Assembly: GCA_041401985.1 (NCBI GenBank)
Contig: JAWKTE010000022.1
Location: 1 to 64,000, forward strand
DNA from: JACKHA01 sp041401985
GTDB lineage: Bacteria > Planctomycetota > Phycisphaerae > Phycisphaerales > UBA1924
DNA: 64,000 bases
Direction of reading: 5' to 3'
Shown: one piece after another, positions 23,971 to 32,588 of the stretch
Numbering within the stretch: position 1 is the stretch's first letter
Layout: the number at the start of each line of letters is the position of its first letter
Notes under the pieces: generated by a model
Seen by the model: the letters and a program-made list of their open reading frames with translations, nothing else
What the model was told of the DNA's origin: nothing
The model's database searches: none
Made by a program: the position numbers and the translations under genes

Positions 23971-24042
23971 GCCCGGGTAGCTCAGTTGGATAGAGCAGCT
24001 TTCCTAAAGCGCAGGTCGCACGTTCGAATCGTGTCCCGGGTG
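23971..24042 (+). tRNA. tRNA-Arg (CCT anticodon), shortened anticodon stem
   Basis: Acceptor arms GCCCGGG and CCCGGGT pair, D-arm GCTC-AGTTGGATA-GAGC and T-arm GCACG-TTCGAAT-CGTGT are normal, and the loop TTCCTAA carries CCT for arginine. The CCA end is not encoded. By my folding the anticodon stem has only three good pairs (GCT/AGC): the arm is two bases shorter than standard, giving 72 bases in total. It could be a real variant, a pseudogene or a local indel. Confidence 0.75.
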
Positions 24043-24144
24043 CTTGATCTGACAGGACTTACGTTCCAACACCCCCGCACCCGCTCGGGGGACATTTGAC
24101 GCCGTGTCCCCCGGCACGCCTCGGTCGCAGTCGGCAAGCAGCCC

Positions 24145-25146
24145 TCACGACGCCAGAGCCCACAAGGCCATGCAGGCGCGTGTCGGGAGGTAGTAGCAGA
24201 CAATGAACCCGAGGCCGAGGAGATAGCAGAATGCGCTGATCCATCGCAGAATCGGGCGAGAGTACGACGCAGCCCGATACTCCACCATCGACTGGCCCAG
24301 TTCGCGCACCCACTTGTTCTCCGAGTATTCCTGCACGATGTCCGGGCACGCGAACCGGTAGATGCCCGCCCCGAGGGCGACGAGTATCAACGCGACTCCG
24401 AGCATCGCCAGATTCATCGAGTGCCCGACCGGCCCGACGAAGCCCGCAACGGGCTCGACCCATCGACGCAGGAACTCGGACTCCAGCCCCTGTTCCAGGA
24501 GCCGTCGCGACGTCGCAACCATTACGCCCCACACAAGGATGAACGCCAGCGCGGAGTTCGACACGCCGAAGAGCGGAAGGGAGCCCAGCGCGCGAATGCG
24601 GGCCCACGGAATCCACCGGTCGATTTGGCCCGCGACGCCGTCGCCGGCGTGAAACAGCGCGAGATCGGCGTCGCGGGCTTCGCGCGTCAAGGCCTTGGCG
24701 TCGCCAAAGAGACCCCGTCCGCGCAAGCGGGCGTGCGCAACTGACTGCGTCCAGAAGTTTACCCCTTCGAAGCGCGACCCTCGAAGATCGACGTGCGTCA
24801 GCGACACGAAGCCCAGATTGAGTCCCCTGAGGTCGCACCGAAAGAGCTGGGAGCCGGGCACCACGATTGGATGGCTGGTTGTCAAGCAGCACCTGACCAG
24901 ACGCACGCGAGGGAGATCCAGAGTCCGAACACCACCGTACGGGTTGACGAGTGGCTCCGGGACTTTCAAGTCCGGATCGTCGCGCGGGACGTCGTATGCG
25001 GCCTTTGCGAGCGCGCCCAAGTCGAGCGTCGCACCGATGAGCACGAACTGCTTGCCGCGTTTGCCATCGCTGGCCAGCCAGCGCATGTGGTCGAGCAACG
25101 ACGCCTTCAACTCGGCGTCATCCGGTTGGCGATGCTCCTGCGGCAT
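24145..25146 (-). CDS. Pentapeptide-repeat membrane protein
   Basis: 333 residues. After a soluble start, residues 75-150 hold pentapeptide-like repeats (VRTLDLPRVRLVRCCL, LFRCDLRGLNLGFVSLTHVD, LRGSRFEGVNF). The C-terminal half has membrane helices at about 198-214, 240-265 and 305-328, separated by a charged segment. Function unknown; pentapeptide domains form a right-handed helix and often bind proteins. Codon use is less GC-extreme than in the neighbouring trpS. It is convergent with the tRNA gene and starts 42 bases after the trpS stop on the same strand. Confidence 0.7.
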   Translation of the reverse strand: MPQEHRQPDDAELKASLLDHMRWLASDGKRGKQFVLIGATLDLGALAKAAYDVPRDDPDLKVPEPLVNPYGGVRTLDLPRVRLVRCCLTTSHPIVVPGSQLFRCDLRGLNLGFVSLTHVDLRGSRFEGVNFWTQSVAHARLRGRGLFGDAKALTREARDADLALFHAGDGVAGQIDRWIPWARIRALGSLPLFGVSNSALAFILVWGVMVATSRRLLEQGLESEFLRRWVEPVAGFVGPVGHSMNLAMLGVALILVALGAGIYRFACPDIVQEYSENKWVRELGQSMVEYRAASYSRPILRWISAFCYLLGLGFIVCYYLPTRACMALWALAS

Positions 25147-25188
25147 CGATCCAACGTACCCGCCCCGCTGCCTCGCAGCGTATCGGCC

Positions 25189-26301
25189 TCAGAACCCCAA
25201 CCGGCGCTTCCCGAACCCCAGCCCCATCTTCTGCTTGGCCAGGTACAGCGTCTCCTCGGCGATCTCGTTGGCGCGTCGGGTGCCGTCGCGGATGATCTCG
25301 GTCAGGCGGGCCTCGCCGTCGGGGGTTTCGTATTCGGCGCGGCGGGCCCGGATGGGTTCGAGCATCGCGTTGATCGCGTCGGCGACCTCGGCCTTGATGT
25401 GCCCGTCGCCGATGTTGTCGCCGCGGCTGTAGCGGTCCTCGAGTTCGGCGACGCGGGCCTGGTCGCGGATGAAACAGCGGACGTACTGGAACAGGGCGTT
25501 GGAGGTGTCGCCCGGCTCGGTGAGGCTCTGGCGTCCGGTGAAGATCTGCCCGACCTTTTTCTTGACCTCCTTGGGCGAGTCGGAGAGGAAGATGGCGTTG
25601 CCGAGCGACTTGCTCATCTTCTGCTTGCCGTCGGTGCCGACGAGGCGTCCGACGCGCCCGACCAGGGCCTTGGGGATGGGCCAGATGGCCCCGGCGGCGG
25701 GGTAATCGTCGTCCTCGGTGTGGGGGTCGACGCCGGCGTAGACCTGGTTGAAGCGACGCGCGACCTCGCGGCACATCTCGATGTGGGCGACCTGGTCCTC
25801 GCCGACGGGCACGAGTTCGGGGCGGAAGGCCAGGATGTCGGCGCACTGGCCGACGGCGTAGAGCGGGAAGCCGAAGGGGTACTGGTCGCCCAGGTTCTTC
25901 GACTCGATCTCGGTCTTGAGCGTGGGGTTCCGCAGCACGCGGTTGAACGGGATGAGCATCGAGAAGAACCACGAGAGCTCGGCGATGGCCGGGACTTCCG
26001 TCTGCAGGACGAAGGTCGAGCGCTGGGGGTCCATGCCGACGGCCAGCCAGTCGCGGAGGATCTCGAAGGTGCTCTCGCGGATCTCGCCCGGCTTCTCGGC
26101 CCGGGTCGTGAAGGCGTGCATGTTGGCGATGAGGAAGTAGCACTCGTACTGGTCCTGCAGGCGCAGGCGGTTCTCGAGCGAGCCGACGAAGTGGCCCAGG
26201 TGCATGCGTCCTGTGGGAGTGTCGCCGGTGAGGATGCGGGGGCGGGCGGAGCCGGTGGGCGATCCGGGCGTCGTGCTGGGGCTGGAGTCTGGGGCGGGCA
26301 T
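25189..26301 (-). CDS. trpS: Tryptophanyl-tRNA synthetase
   Basis: 370 residues, class I synthetase charging tRNA-Trp. The HIGH-type motif is TGRMHLGHFVGS (HLGH at 34-37) and KMSKS is at 228-232. The first 20 residues are a Ser/Pro-rich extension. YPFGFPLYAVGQCADILAFR and PVGEDQVAHIEMCRE are the tryptophan-pocket region. The 476 bases upstream contain no gene and could hold a leader; no T-box is recognised. Confidence 0.97.
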   Translation of the reverse strand: MPAPDSSPSTTPGSPTGSARPRILTGDTPTGRMHLGHFVGSLENRLRLQDQYECYFLIANMHAFTTRAEKPGEIRESTFEILRDWLAVGMDPQRSTFVLQTEVPAIAELSWFFSMLIPFNRVLRNPTLKTEIESKNLGDQYPFGFPLYAVGQCADILAFRPELVPVGEDQVAHIEMCREVARRFNQVYAGVDPHTEDDDYPAAGAIWPIPKALVGRVGRLVGTDGKQKMSKSLGNAIFLSDSPKEVKKKVGQIFTGRQSLTEPGDTSNALFQYVRCFIRDQARVAELEDRYSRGDNIGDGHIKAEVADAINAMLEPIRARRAEYETPDGEARLTEIIRDGTRRANEIAEETLYLAKQKMGLGFGKRRLGF

Positions 26302-26777
26302 GGGGCGAACTCTAGCGAGCGGTGGGGAGGGCGGGCGCGTGGCGAAGCAGCGAGTGGGCGGGTCGGCGGCGTTGGCGACAGGGCGGGGGATCAGGCGACC
26401 GACGTGCGGGGGTCCCGTCTTTCAAGAGATAGAAGAGAGATCCAATAGTCGTCGGAGTGGGGGGTGTTGGCATGTTGGGGATTTGGGGATGGCGGGGCGC
26501 AAGCGGTCTGGTTGAGGCGGGGTTGCGCGCCCGCGGCTGGTGGGGCGCGGCGTGTCGGCGGGACGCGTCCGGCGCGCGGGGGCGCGCTGCGTGTGGCGTC
26601 GGTGAGCCGGGGCGGGACCAACCGACACGGGCCGCGCTGTCGGCACCGGCCTGATCCGCGAGCGCGATCGACGCGGAGCGACAGGCTGTGCACGTCGGCG
26701 TGATGCCGAGGACGGGCTCAGCGTTTCTCGCACCGACATCCCCATGTGGACAAACGCTGTGGATCGTGTCGCCGGCG
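26302..26777. other. Gap upstream of trpS without a recognisable gene
   Basis: Open frames here are short and composition-driven. The stretch from 26410 to 26460 (TTTCAAGAGATAGAAGAGAGATCC and on) is noticeably AT-richer than its surroundings and may hold the trpS promoter on the minus strand, but I cannot fix a -10. Confidence 0.35.
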
Positions 26778-28091
26778 TCACGCGTTGCCCGCGTCCGGCA
26801 CCGGCATCGACCGCAGCACACCGGTCTTGACCCCCGCCAGGCTCAGCAGCATCTGGCGACGGACGAACGGTGCGCGGCACAGCGGGCCCATCAGCAGATC
26901 GCGCGGCCAGGCCAGCGGCGCAAGCCCCGATTGGAACCAGGGCGTCATCCAGCGCGACGCCCGCTGGTAGAACCGCACCTGCCCCCGGCGCGTCTTGCCC
27001 AGTTTCCTCTGGATCGCCGCCATCGCCACCGGCACCTGGGCAACGCGGAGCGCGGCCTCCAGCGAGCGGGCCAGGGCCCAGGCGTCGAGCAGGGCGAGGT
27101 TGGCGCCCTGGCCGAGCTGCGGGCTCATGGCGTGGGCCGCGTCGCCCAGCAGCACGATGCCCGGGCGGGGGCTGAGCGGGGCGTCGACGTCCATGTAGGT
27201 GGCGGGGATGAGCGAGGCGGGGCTGTCGATCTGGACCACGAGCGGGGCGAGTTCCGGGGCGAGGGCGAGCACGTCGCGCCGCCACGCGCCGATGTCGGCG
27301 GCGCGGATCGAGTCGATCTGGCTCGCCGGGGCGGACCAGAAGACGCTGACGGTGCGGGCCCCGCCCGGGGCCGCGAGCCCGGTTGGGAGCCAGCCGACCA
27401 TTGAGGTCGTCGAGCGGTACACCTGGCGGAGTGCGCCCTCGAACGCGCCGCCGTTGTCCTCGGCGACGAACCACACCGCGCCCCAGGGATAGGGCTTGGC
27501 ACGGCAGCCCGGGCACAGCCGCGCGCGGAGGGCCGACCTCGAGCCGTCGGCGACGATGACGAGGTCGAACCGCTCGCCGAGTCGCTGTGGCGCATCGTCC
27601 GTCCCTTCGGCGAGGTTCGCCGCCAGCAGCCGCCAGTAGTGGTTGTCGGTCGCGTCGCGCTCGATGTCGGAAATTCGCGTGCCGGGCACGATCACCGCTC
27701 CGGCCTGTTCGGCCCGCTCGCGCAGCATCGTGAAGAGCGCCCCGCGGTGCACGCCGAAGCCGTGGGGCACAGCCCGAGCGCCCCCCGCCCCGCCCCGATC
27801 ACGCCAGCGCGCCAGGTCGGCGTACGCAAGGTCCATGATCGTTCGGCCGCGGTGGTTCCGTCCCTCTAGCCGGTGCACCGGGGCCGCCAGCGACCGGAGC
27901 GTTTCGTCGAGCCCCAGGCGTCCGAGCACGTACTGCCCCGTCGGCTGGAGCAGTAGCCCGGCCCCGAGCGGCCCCGGCGTCGGCGACTGCTCGAACACCC
28001 GGACCCGGTGCCCCTGCGACGCGAGCAGACCCGCCGCCGCGAGCCCGCCGATGCCGGCGCCGACCACCGCGATGTCGAGCGTCGGGTCCAT
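26778..28091 (-). CDS. FAD-dependent aromatic-ring monooxygenase, UbiH/PHBH-like
   Basis: 437 residues. N-terminal Rossmann motif VVGAGIGGLAAAG (9-21), and the FAD ribityl motif GDAAHAMSPQLGQGANLALL typical of group A flavoprotein hydroxylases; DLVIVADGSRSALR is the middle DG motif. It should use NAD(P)H and oxygen to hydroxylate an aromatic or quinone-like substrate. ATG 28091 opens the FAD domain directly; the frame runs to 28139. It starts 57 bases after the stop of the Coq4-like gene, and the pairing points to quinone or related ring chemistry rather than catabolism. Confidence 0.85.
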   Translation of the reverse strand: MDPTLDIAVVGAGIGGLAAAGLLASQGHRVRVFEQSPTPGPLGAGLLLQPTGQYVLGRLGLDETLRSLAAPVHRLEGRNHRGRTIMDLAYADLARWRDRGGAGGARAVPHGFGVHRGALFTMLRERAEQAGAVIVPGTRISDIERDATDNHYWRLLAANLAEGTDDAPQRLGERFDLVIVADGSRSALRARLCPGCRAKPYPWGAVWFVAEDNGGAFEGALRQVYRSTTSMVGWLPTGLAAPGGARTVSVFWSAPASQIDSIRAADIGAWRRDVLALAPELAPLVVQIDSPASLIPATYMDVDAPLSPRPGIVLLGDAAHAMSPQLGQGANLALLDAWALARSLEAALRVAQVPVAMAAIQRKLGKTRRGQVRFYQRASRWMTPWFQSGLAPLAWPRDLLMGPLCRAPFVRRQMLLSLAGVKTGVLRSMPVPDAGNA

Positions 28092-28148
28092 GGCGAGCGA
28101 GGGTACGGGCGGGCGTGCATCGTGTGGACAAGTGGACAATCGGAGGAT

Positions 28149-28937
28149 TCACGCCGGCACGTTGCTCCGCTTGGGCTCGATCAGGTTCGCGGAAAGGCCG
28201 TTCGGGCCGCCGCCTGTCGCGCCCCCGACCCCGCCTCTGACCTCGGCCGCAGGATGGATGCCCGTCGGATCGTCCCGCCCCGCGTGGCGTGCCCCGTCGG
28301 CCGGGATGTTCAGGCGCTCCCGAACCGCCACGAGCGGCTCGTCCCACGCCTGCTCCCAACGCTCGGCCAAAAGCGGGCCGGCCCGCAGGCCCATCGCGTA
28401 CCCTTCCGCGACGGCCGCCATCAGCGCGGCCTGCTGTTCTGGATGCCCGACCGCGTACCGCAGAATCGCGGTCGCCACCACCACACCGGCCATCGGGCGA
28501 TTCAACTGGGCCATCTCGAACGCCTTCTGGCCCGTCTCGCCCACGAAGGTCGGGGCGAACCCCAGCACCGCGTGCCACACATCGTGGCACTCCCGCACCC
28601 TGGCCAGCACGTAGGTCAGGTCGTCGCGGACCGCGACGGCCTCGTAGTACCCAGCGACCAAGCCGTGGTCTTCGACGTGGCTCGCGACCGCCCGCCCTAG
28701 CGTGCCCTGGTCAAGAGTTCGCAGGCGGTCAAGCGGCACCGGCTCGGCTCGGAGGTACCGCTCGCGGATCATCGCTGCGATCGCCGGATGCTCGCGCAGG
28801 CGTCGCAGCATCCACGCCGAGGCCCGTCCATCGGCGAGGGCGTCCTCGACGCGGTAGATCGCGGGGATCGCGCTGGCGTTGTCCATCAGGCCAGCGGCGC
28901 CGAGCAGTTCGCGATAGAACGCCGGGGTTCGGTCCAA
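28149..28937 (-). CDS. Coq4-family protein
   Basis: 262 residues from TTG 28937 (GGAG eight bases upstream). The Coq4 metal motif HDxxH-x11-E is exact: His118, Asp119, His122 and Glu134 in ECHDVWHAVLGFAPTFVGE. The helices around it (DDLTYVLARV before; AFEMAQLNRPMAGVVVATAI after) fit the family. Coq4 in eukaryotes and some bacteria acts at C1 of the ubiquinone precursor ring. The last 45 residues are Gly/Pro-rich with no known role. It is co-directional with the FAD monooxygenase just downstream, so the two probably modify one lipid-quinone-like substrate. Confidence 0.85.
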   Translation of the reverse strand: MDRTPAFYRELLGAAGLMDNASAIPAIYRVEDALADGRASAWMLRRLREHPAIAAMIRERYLRAEPVPLDRLRTLDQGTLGRAVASHVEDHGLVAGYYEAVAVRDDLTYVLARVRECHDVWHAVLGFAPTFVGETGQKAFEMAQLNRPMAGVVVATAILRYAVGHPEQQAALMAAVAEGYAMGLRAGPLLAERWEQAWDEPLVAVRERLNIPADGARHAGRDDPTGIHPAAEVRGGVGGATGGGPNGLSANLIEPKRSNVPA

Positions 28938-29234
28938 TTCGAGGTCTCCGCCGGAGCCGTCCGACCGCGATCGGACGCCAGCCTAACGCGCCGCGTCCAA
29001 TCCGGCGGGCGCGCCGTCGGGCGTCTCGTGGCGCGGCACGCCGCTCCCCCACCAACCCACGATCCGCCGCGGTCCCGGGCGTACGATTCGCCTCCTGGAA
29101 GGCCAGCACGCGCGGGCGGACGCCCCGGCGTCACGCCACCGGCCCGAGGGGGGAATTCCACCCCACTCGGCGGCGCGGCCCACGCGCCCCGGCCCCTCAG
29201 GACCCGCCCCGCCAGTCGCCGAGCACACCAGACC

Positions 29235-31166
29235 ATGCCCTTCCCACGCTCCAACATCCGCAACTTCTCGATCATCGCCCACATCGACCACGGCAAGAGC
29301 ACGCTTGCGGACCGCCTGCTCCAGGCCACCAACGCCGTGTCTGCGCGTGAGGCCAAGGAGCAGCTGCTCGACTCGATGGACCTCGAACGCGAGCGCGGCA
29401 TCACGATCAAGGCCTCGGCCGTGACGGTGATGCACCACCACACGCCCGGCGAGAAGTCCGACGAACTCGAGAGCGACGCCGCGGCACGCAACGGCAGCCC
29501 CGACAGCGTCGGTTCCGGGGGCGAGGGGATCAAGACCCACGGCTCCGAACTCTACATGCTCAACTTCATCGACACACCGGGGCACGTCGACTTCACCTAC
29601 GAGGTCAGCCGCGCCCTGAAGGCCTGCGAGGGCGCGCTGCTCATCGTCGATTCCACCCAGGGCGTGCAGGCCCAGACCATCGTCAACGCCTATCTCGCGA
29701 TCAACGAGGACCTGGCGATCATCCCGGTCATCAACAAGATCGACCTGCCGGCCGCCCGCCCGGACGAGGTCGCCGAGGAACTCGAGGCCGCCCTGGGCTT
29801 TGATCCGTTCGATTGCCTGACCGTCTCGGCCAAGACGGGCCAGGGCATCCCGGAACTGTTGGCGGCGATCATCGAGCGACTGCCCCCGCCGCGCGAGACC
29901 AAGATCAAGCAGACCCGGGCCCTGATCTTCGACGCGGTCTACGACGACTACCGCGGCGTCATCGTGTACGTCCGCGTGTTCGACGGCGTGCTGCGTCACG
30001 GCGACAAGATCCGCATGATGGGCCTCGGGCGCACGCACATTGTCACCGAACTGGGCAAGTACACGCCCAAGCCTGTCAAGGTCGATTCGCTGCACGAGGG
30101 CGAGACCGGCTACCTCGTCGCCACCATGAAGACCCTGGGCGACGTGCGCGTCGGCGACACCATCACGCTGGAGAACAGCCCCGCGGCCGAGCCGCTCTCG
30201 GGGTATCAGCCGCCGCGACAGATGGTCTACTGCGACTTCTACCCCGCGACCACGGGCGAGTCGAAGGGCCCGAACTTCGAGGAGATGCGCGAGGCGGTCG
30301 AGAAACTCGCGCTGAACGACTCGTCGTTCACGTTCCAGGCGGTGCACTCGACGGCCCTTGGCTTCGGCTTCCGCTGCGGGTTCCTGGGCCTCTTGCACAT
30401 GGACATCATCCAGGAGCGCCTCGAGCGCGAGTTCGATCTCGAACTCGTCCAGACCGCCCCGACCGTGTCGTACAAGGTCGTGGTCAAGGGCAAGGGCGGG
30501 CAACTGGAGGAACTCGAGGTCCACAACCCGGCCGACCTGCCCGACATGGGCACGATCGAGTCGATCCGCGAGCCGATCTGCCGCGTCGACATCATGGTGC
30601 CCAACGAGTTTGTGGGCGACGTGATGAAACTCTGCCTGGACCGGCGCGGGCTCTACAAGACCCAGACCGTGATCGGCGAGAACCGGCAACTGGTTACCTT
30701 TGAGGTGCCGCTGGCCGAGATCATCTACGACTTCTACGACAAGTTGAAGGGCATGACCAGCGGCTACGGCACGATGGACTACGAGATCACCGAGTACCGC
30801 GAGGACAACCTCGTCCGCGTGGACATCCTGATCAACAACGAGCCGGTCGAGGCCCTGAGCCTGCTGTGCCACCGCGACCGGGCCGCGTTCCGCGGGCGGA
30901 TCCTGCTCAAGAAACTGCTCAAGCAGATCGACCGGCACCAGTTCGAGATCCCGCTGCAGGCGGCGATCGGCGGCAAGATCATCGCCCGCGAGACAATCCG
31001 CGCCTTCCGCAAGGACGTGACGGCCAAGTGCTACGGCGGCGACGTGAGCCGCAAGCGGAAACTGCTGGAGAAGCAGAAGGAAGGCAAGAAGAAGATGAAG
31101 TCGATCGGGAGCGTAGACATCCCGCAGGAGGCGTTCATGGCGGTTTTGGATACGGATGAGGATTGA
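29235..31166 (+). CDS. lepA: Elongation factor 4 (LepA)
   Basis: 643 residues, about 40 more than usual. Ribosome back-translocase GTPase. Walker A AHIDHGKST (15-23), switch I RERGITIKAS, DTPGH in switch II, and NKID. The C-terminal LepA-specific region reads AFRKDVTAKCYGGDVSRKRK followed by the basic end LLEKQKEGKKKMK. Between ITIKASAVTVMHH and LYMLNFIDTPG lies an added hydrophilic segment of about 35 residues (68-105, with GEKSDELESDAAARNG), which accounts for the extra length. ATG 29235 matches the family start MPFPRSNIRNFSIIAHIDHG. Confidence 0.97.
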   Translation: MPFPRSNIRNFSIIAHIDHGKSTLADRLLQATNAVSAREAKEQLLDSMDLERERGITIKASAVTVMHHHTPGEKSDELESDAAARNGSPDSVGSGGEGIKTHGSELYMLNFIDTPGHVDFTYEVSRALKACEGALLIVDSTQGVQAQTIVNAYLAINEDLAIIPVINKIDLPAARPDEVAEELEAALGFDPFDCLTVSAKTGQGIPELLAAIIERLPPPRETKIKQTRALIFDAVYDDYRGVIVYVRVFDGVLRHGDKIRMMGLGRTHIVTELGKYTPKPVKVDSLHEGETGYLVATMKTLGDVRVGDTITLENSPAAEPLSGYQPPRQMVYCDFYPATTGESKGPNFEEMREAVEKLALNDSSFTFQAVHSTALGFGFRCGFLGLLHMDIIQERLEREFDLELVQTAPTVSYKVVVKGKGGQLEELEVHNPADLPDMGTIESIREPICRVDIMVPNEFVGDVMKLCLDRRGLYKTQTVIGENRQLVTFEVPLAEIIYDFYDKLKGMTSGYGTMDYEITEYREDNLVRVDILINNEPVEALSLLCHRDRAAFRGRILLKKLLKQIDRHQFEIPLQAAIGGKIIARETIRAFRKDVTAKCYGGDVSRKRKLLEKQKEGKKKMKSIGSVDIPQEAFMAVLDTDED

Positions 31167-31193
31167 GTCGAGGTCCGCCGCCCGAGACAGCCG

Positions 31194-31799
31194 ATGGCGC
31201 CCGAAACCGCAGCCGCGAATCCAACCCTCGTCATCCTCGCCGGCCCCAACGGCGCGGGCAAAACCACGCTCGCCCCGTTCCTGCTGCGCGACGCCGCCGG
31301 CGTGCGCGAGTACGTCAACGCCGACGAGATCGCCAAGGGCCTGGGCGGGTTCTCAACAGAGACGACGGCGTTTGCGGCGGGCCGCCTGATGCTCGCCCGG
31401 ATGCGCGAACTGGCCGCGGCCCGCCAGACGTTCGCGTTCGAGACGACGCTGGCGACGAGGTCGTACGCAAGGTGGCTCAGTGACCGGAAGCGTGAGGGCT
31501 ATGTTGTTGGGCTCGTGTTCCTGTCGCTGCCGTCGCCGGACATGGCCGTCGAGCGGGTGCGCCGGCGTGTCGGCGAGGGCGGGCACGATGTGCCCGAGGC
31601 GATCATCCGGCGGCGTTTCGTGCGCGGGCTGGTGAACCTGATGAACGAGTATGTGGCCCTGGCGGACAAGTGGTGGATCTATGATGGATTGGACCGCGTG
31701 CCCCGCCTCGTGGCCCGCCGACTACCGGACGAGAACGCTTCGATCATCGACACCGAGTACTGGGGCATGCTGAAAGGGCTCGTCACGCATGGGCGGTAG
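31194..31799 (+). CDS. Zeta-toxin-like P-loop kinase
   Basis: 201 residues. Walker A GPNGAGKTT (17-25), the NADEIAKGL motif typical of zeta/PezT-like kinases, FETTLATRSYARWL (the substrate-side ETTL motif) and the LID-like arginine pairs RVRRRVGEGGHDVPEAIIRR RF. Members phosphorylate small molecules, UDP-GlcNAc in the epsilon/zeta toxins, or act as stand-alone kinases. No epsilon antitoxin precedes it; a 75-aa gene overlaps its end by 11 bases. It begins 27 bases after lepA. Confidence 0.85.
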   Translation: MAPETAAANPTLVILAGPNGAGKTTLAPFLLRDAAGVREYVNADEIAKGLGGFSTETTAFAAGRLMLARMRELAAARQTFAFETTLATRSYARWLSDRKREGYVVGLVFLSLPSPDMAVERVRRRVGEGGHDVPEAIIRRRFVRGLVNLMNEYVALADKWWIYDGLDRVPRLVARRLPDENASIIDTEYWGMLKGLVTHGR

Positions 31800-32016
31800 C
31801 AGCGACAGAACCAGCCCGGTGCTCGATGCGCTCGACGACCTCCCGCGCGTCTCGCGCGCCCTCCGCCTCGCCGCCGAGTTCGCCCGCGCCCGGGCCGAGG
31901 CGTTCGAGAAGTTCGAGCAGCGACGCCGCGAGATCGAGGCCGAGGACGACGCCGGCGCATCGCCGGCTTCGAGCAACGCAGGCCCACCGCCCGACGCCAA
32001 CGGCTCCCACCCTTAG
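31789..32016 (+). CDS. Small acidic helical protein overlapping the zeta-like gene
   Basis: 75 residues. The start ATG at 31789 lies inside the end of the zeta-like gene (overlap 31789-31799), a sign of translational coupling. Helix-forming middle: VSRALRLAAEFARARAEAFE, then KFEQRRREIEAEDD, with a disordered Ala/Ser/Pro tail. It could be an antitoxin or partner in reversed order; that is inference from position, size and helical character. Confidence 0.6.
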   Translation: MGGSSDRTSPVLDALDDLPRVSRALRLAAEFARARAEAFEKFEQRRREIEAEDDAGASPASSNAGPPPDANGSHP

Positions 32017-32018
32017 CC

Positions 32019-32534
32019 TCACCCCCGCGGCACCACCGGCCAGCGCCGCCCGCACTCCGGGCAATGGCGTGGCCCGATCGCGTACCCGCCCAGCTCCGAC
32101 TTCGCCACCGCGTCGGCGTGACCCGACAGGTCGTACTTGCACCCGCCGCAGCGGCGCGAAAGCGGCGGCGGGCCCAGCGGCCCGATCGGCCCACGCGCCA
32201 CTCGCCAGATCAGCAGTCCCACGACGGTGATGACCGCCGCGACCGCCGCGAACCGCACCGACGCCGACGCAAACCTGGAGACCCAGAACACCAGCCAACT
32301 CCCGACGCACCCGAGCAACGGCAGCAGCAGCAGCGCGACCATCCACTTGTCGAGCCGCGCCAGCGTCATTTCGCCGGGGTGGTGATCGGCGTCGTCATCG
32401 GCCCTGGCCCGGTGCTTCAGATCGGCAACGACGTCGCCCAGAATCCGCGCCCGTTCCTTGCCAGGTGTGCCGGCATCGAGCGCTCGGTCGAGCGCCGCGT
32501 ACCACCGTGGCAGATCATCGCCCCCGCTCGGCAT
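32019..32534 (-). CDS. Membrane protein with C-terminal zinc ribbon
   Basis: 171 residues from ATG 32534. N-terminal soluble helix, two membrane helices (about 65-85 and 92-112), then a zinc ribbon CGGCKYDLSGH...PRHCPECGRRW with four cysteines. This CxxCxYDLxG/CPECG ribbon is very common in planctomycete proteins of unknown role. It is convergent with the small helical gene and divergent from the symporter. Confidence 0.75.
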   Translation of the reverse strand: MPSGGDDLPRWYAALDRALDAGTPGKERARILGDVVADLKHRARADDDADHHPGEMTLARLDKWMVALLLLPLLGCVGSWLVFWVSRFASASVRFAAVAAVITVVGLLIWRVARGPIGPLGPPPLSRRCGGCKYDLSGHADAVAKSELGGYAIGPRHCPECGRRWPVVPRG

Positions 32535-32588
32535 GCCCGACAGTACGAGAGTCCCGCCCCGATCTGCTACATTGCCACGGGAGGCACC

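Noticed and set aside
26422..27516. 364-residue frame over the trpS upstream gap and monooxygenase
   Set aside because: Composition-driven shadow; the monooxygenase frame has FAD motifs.
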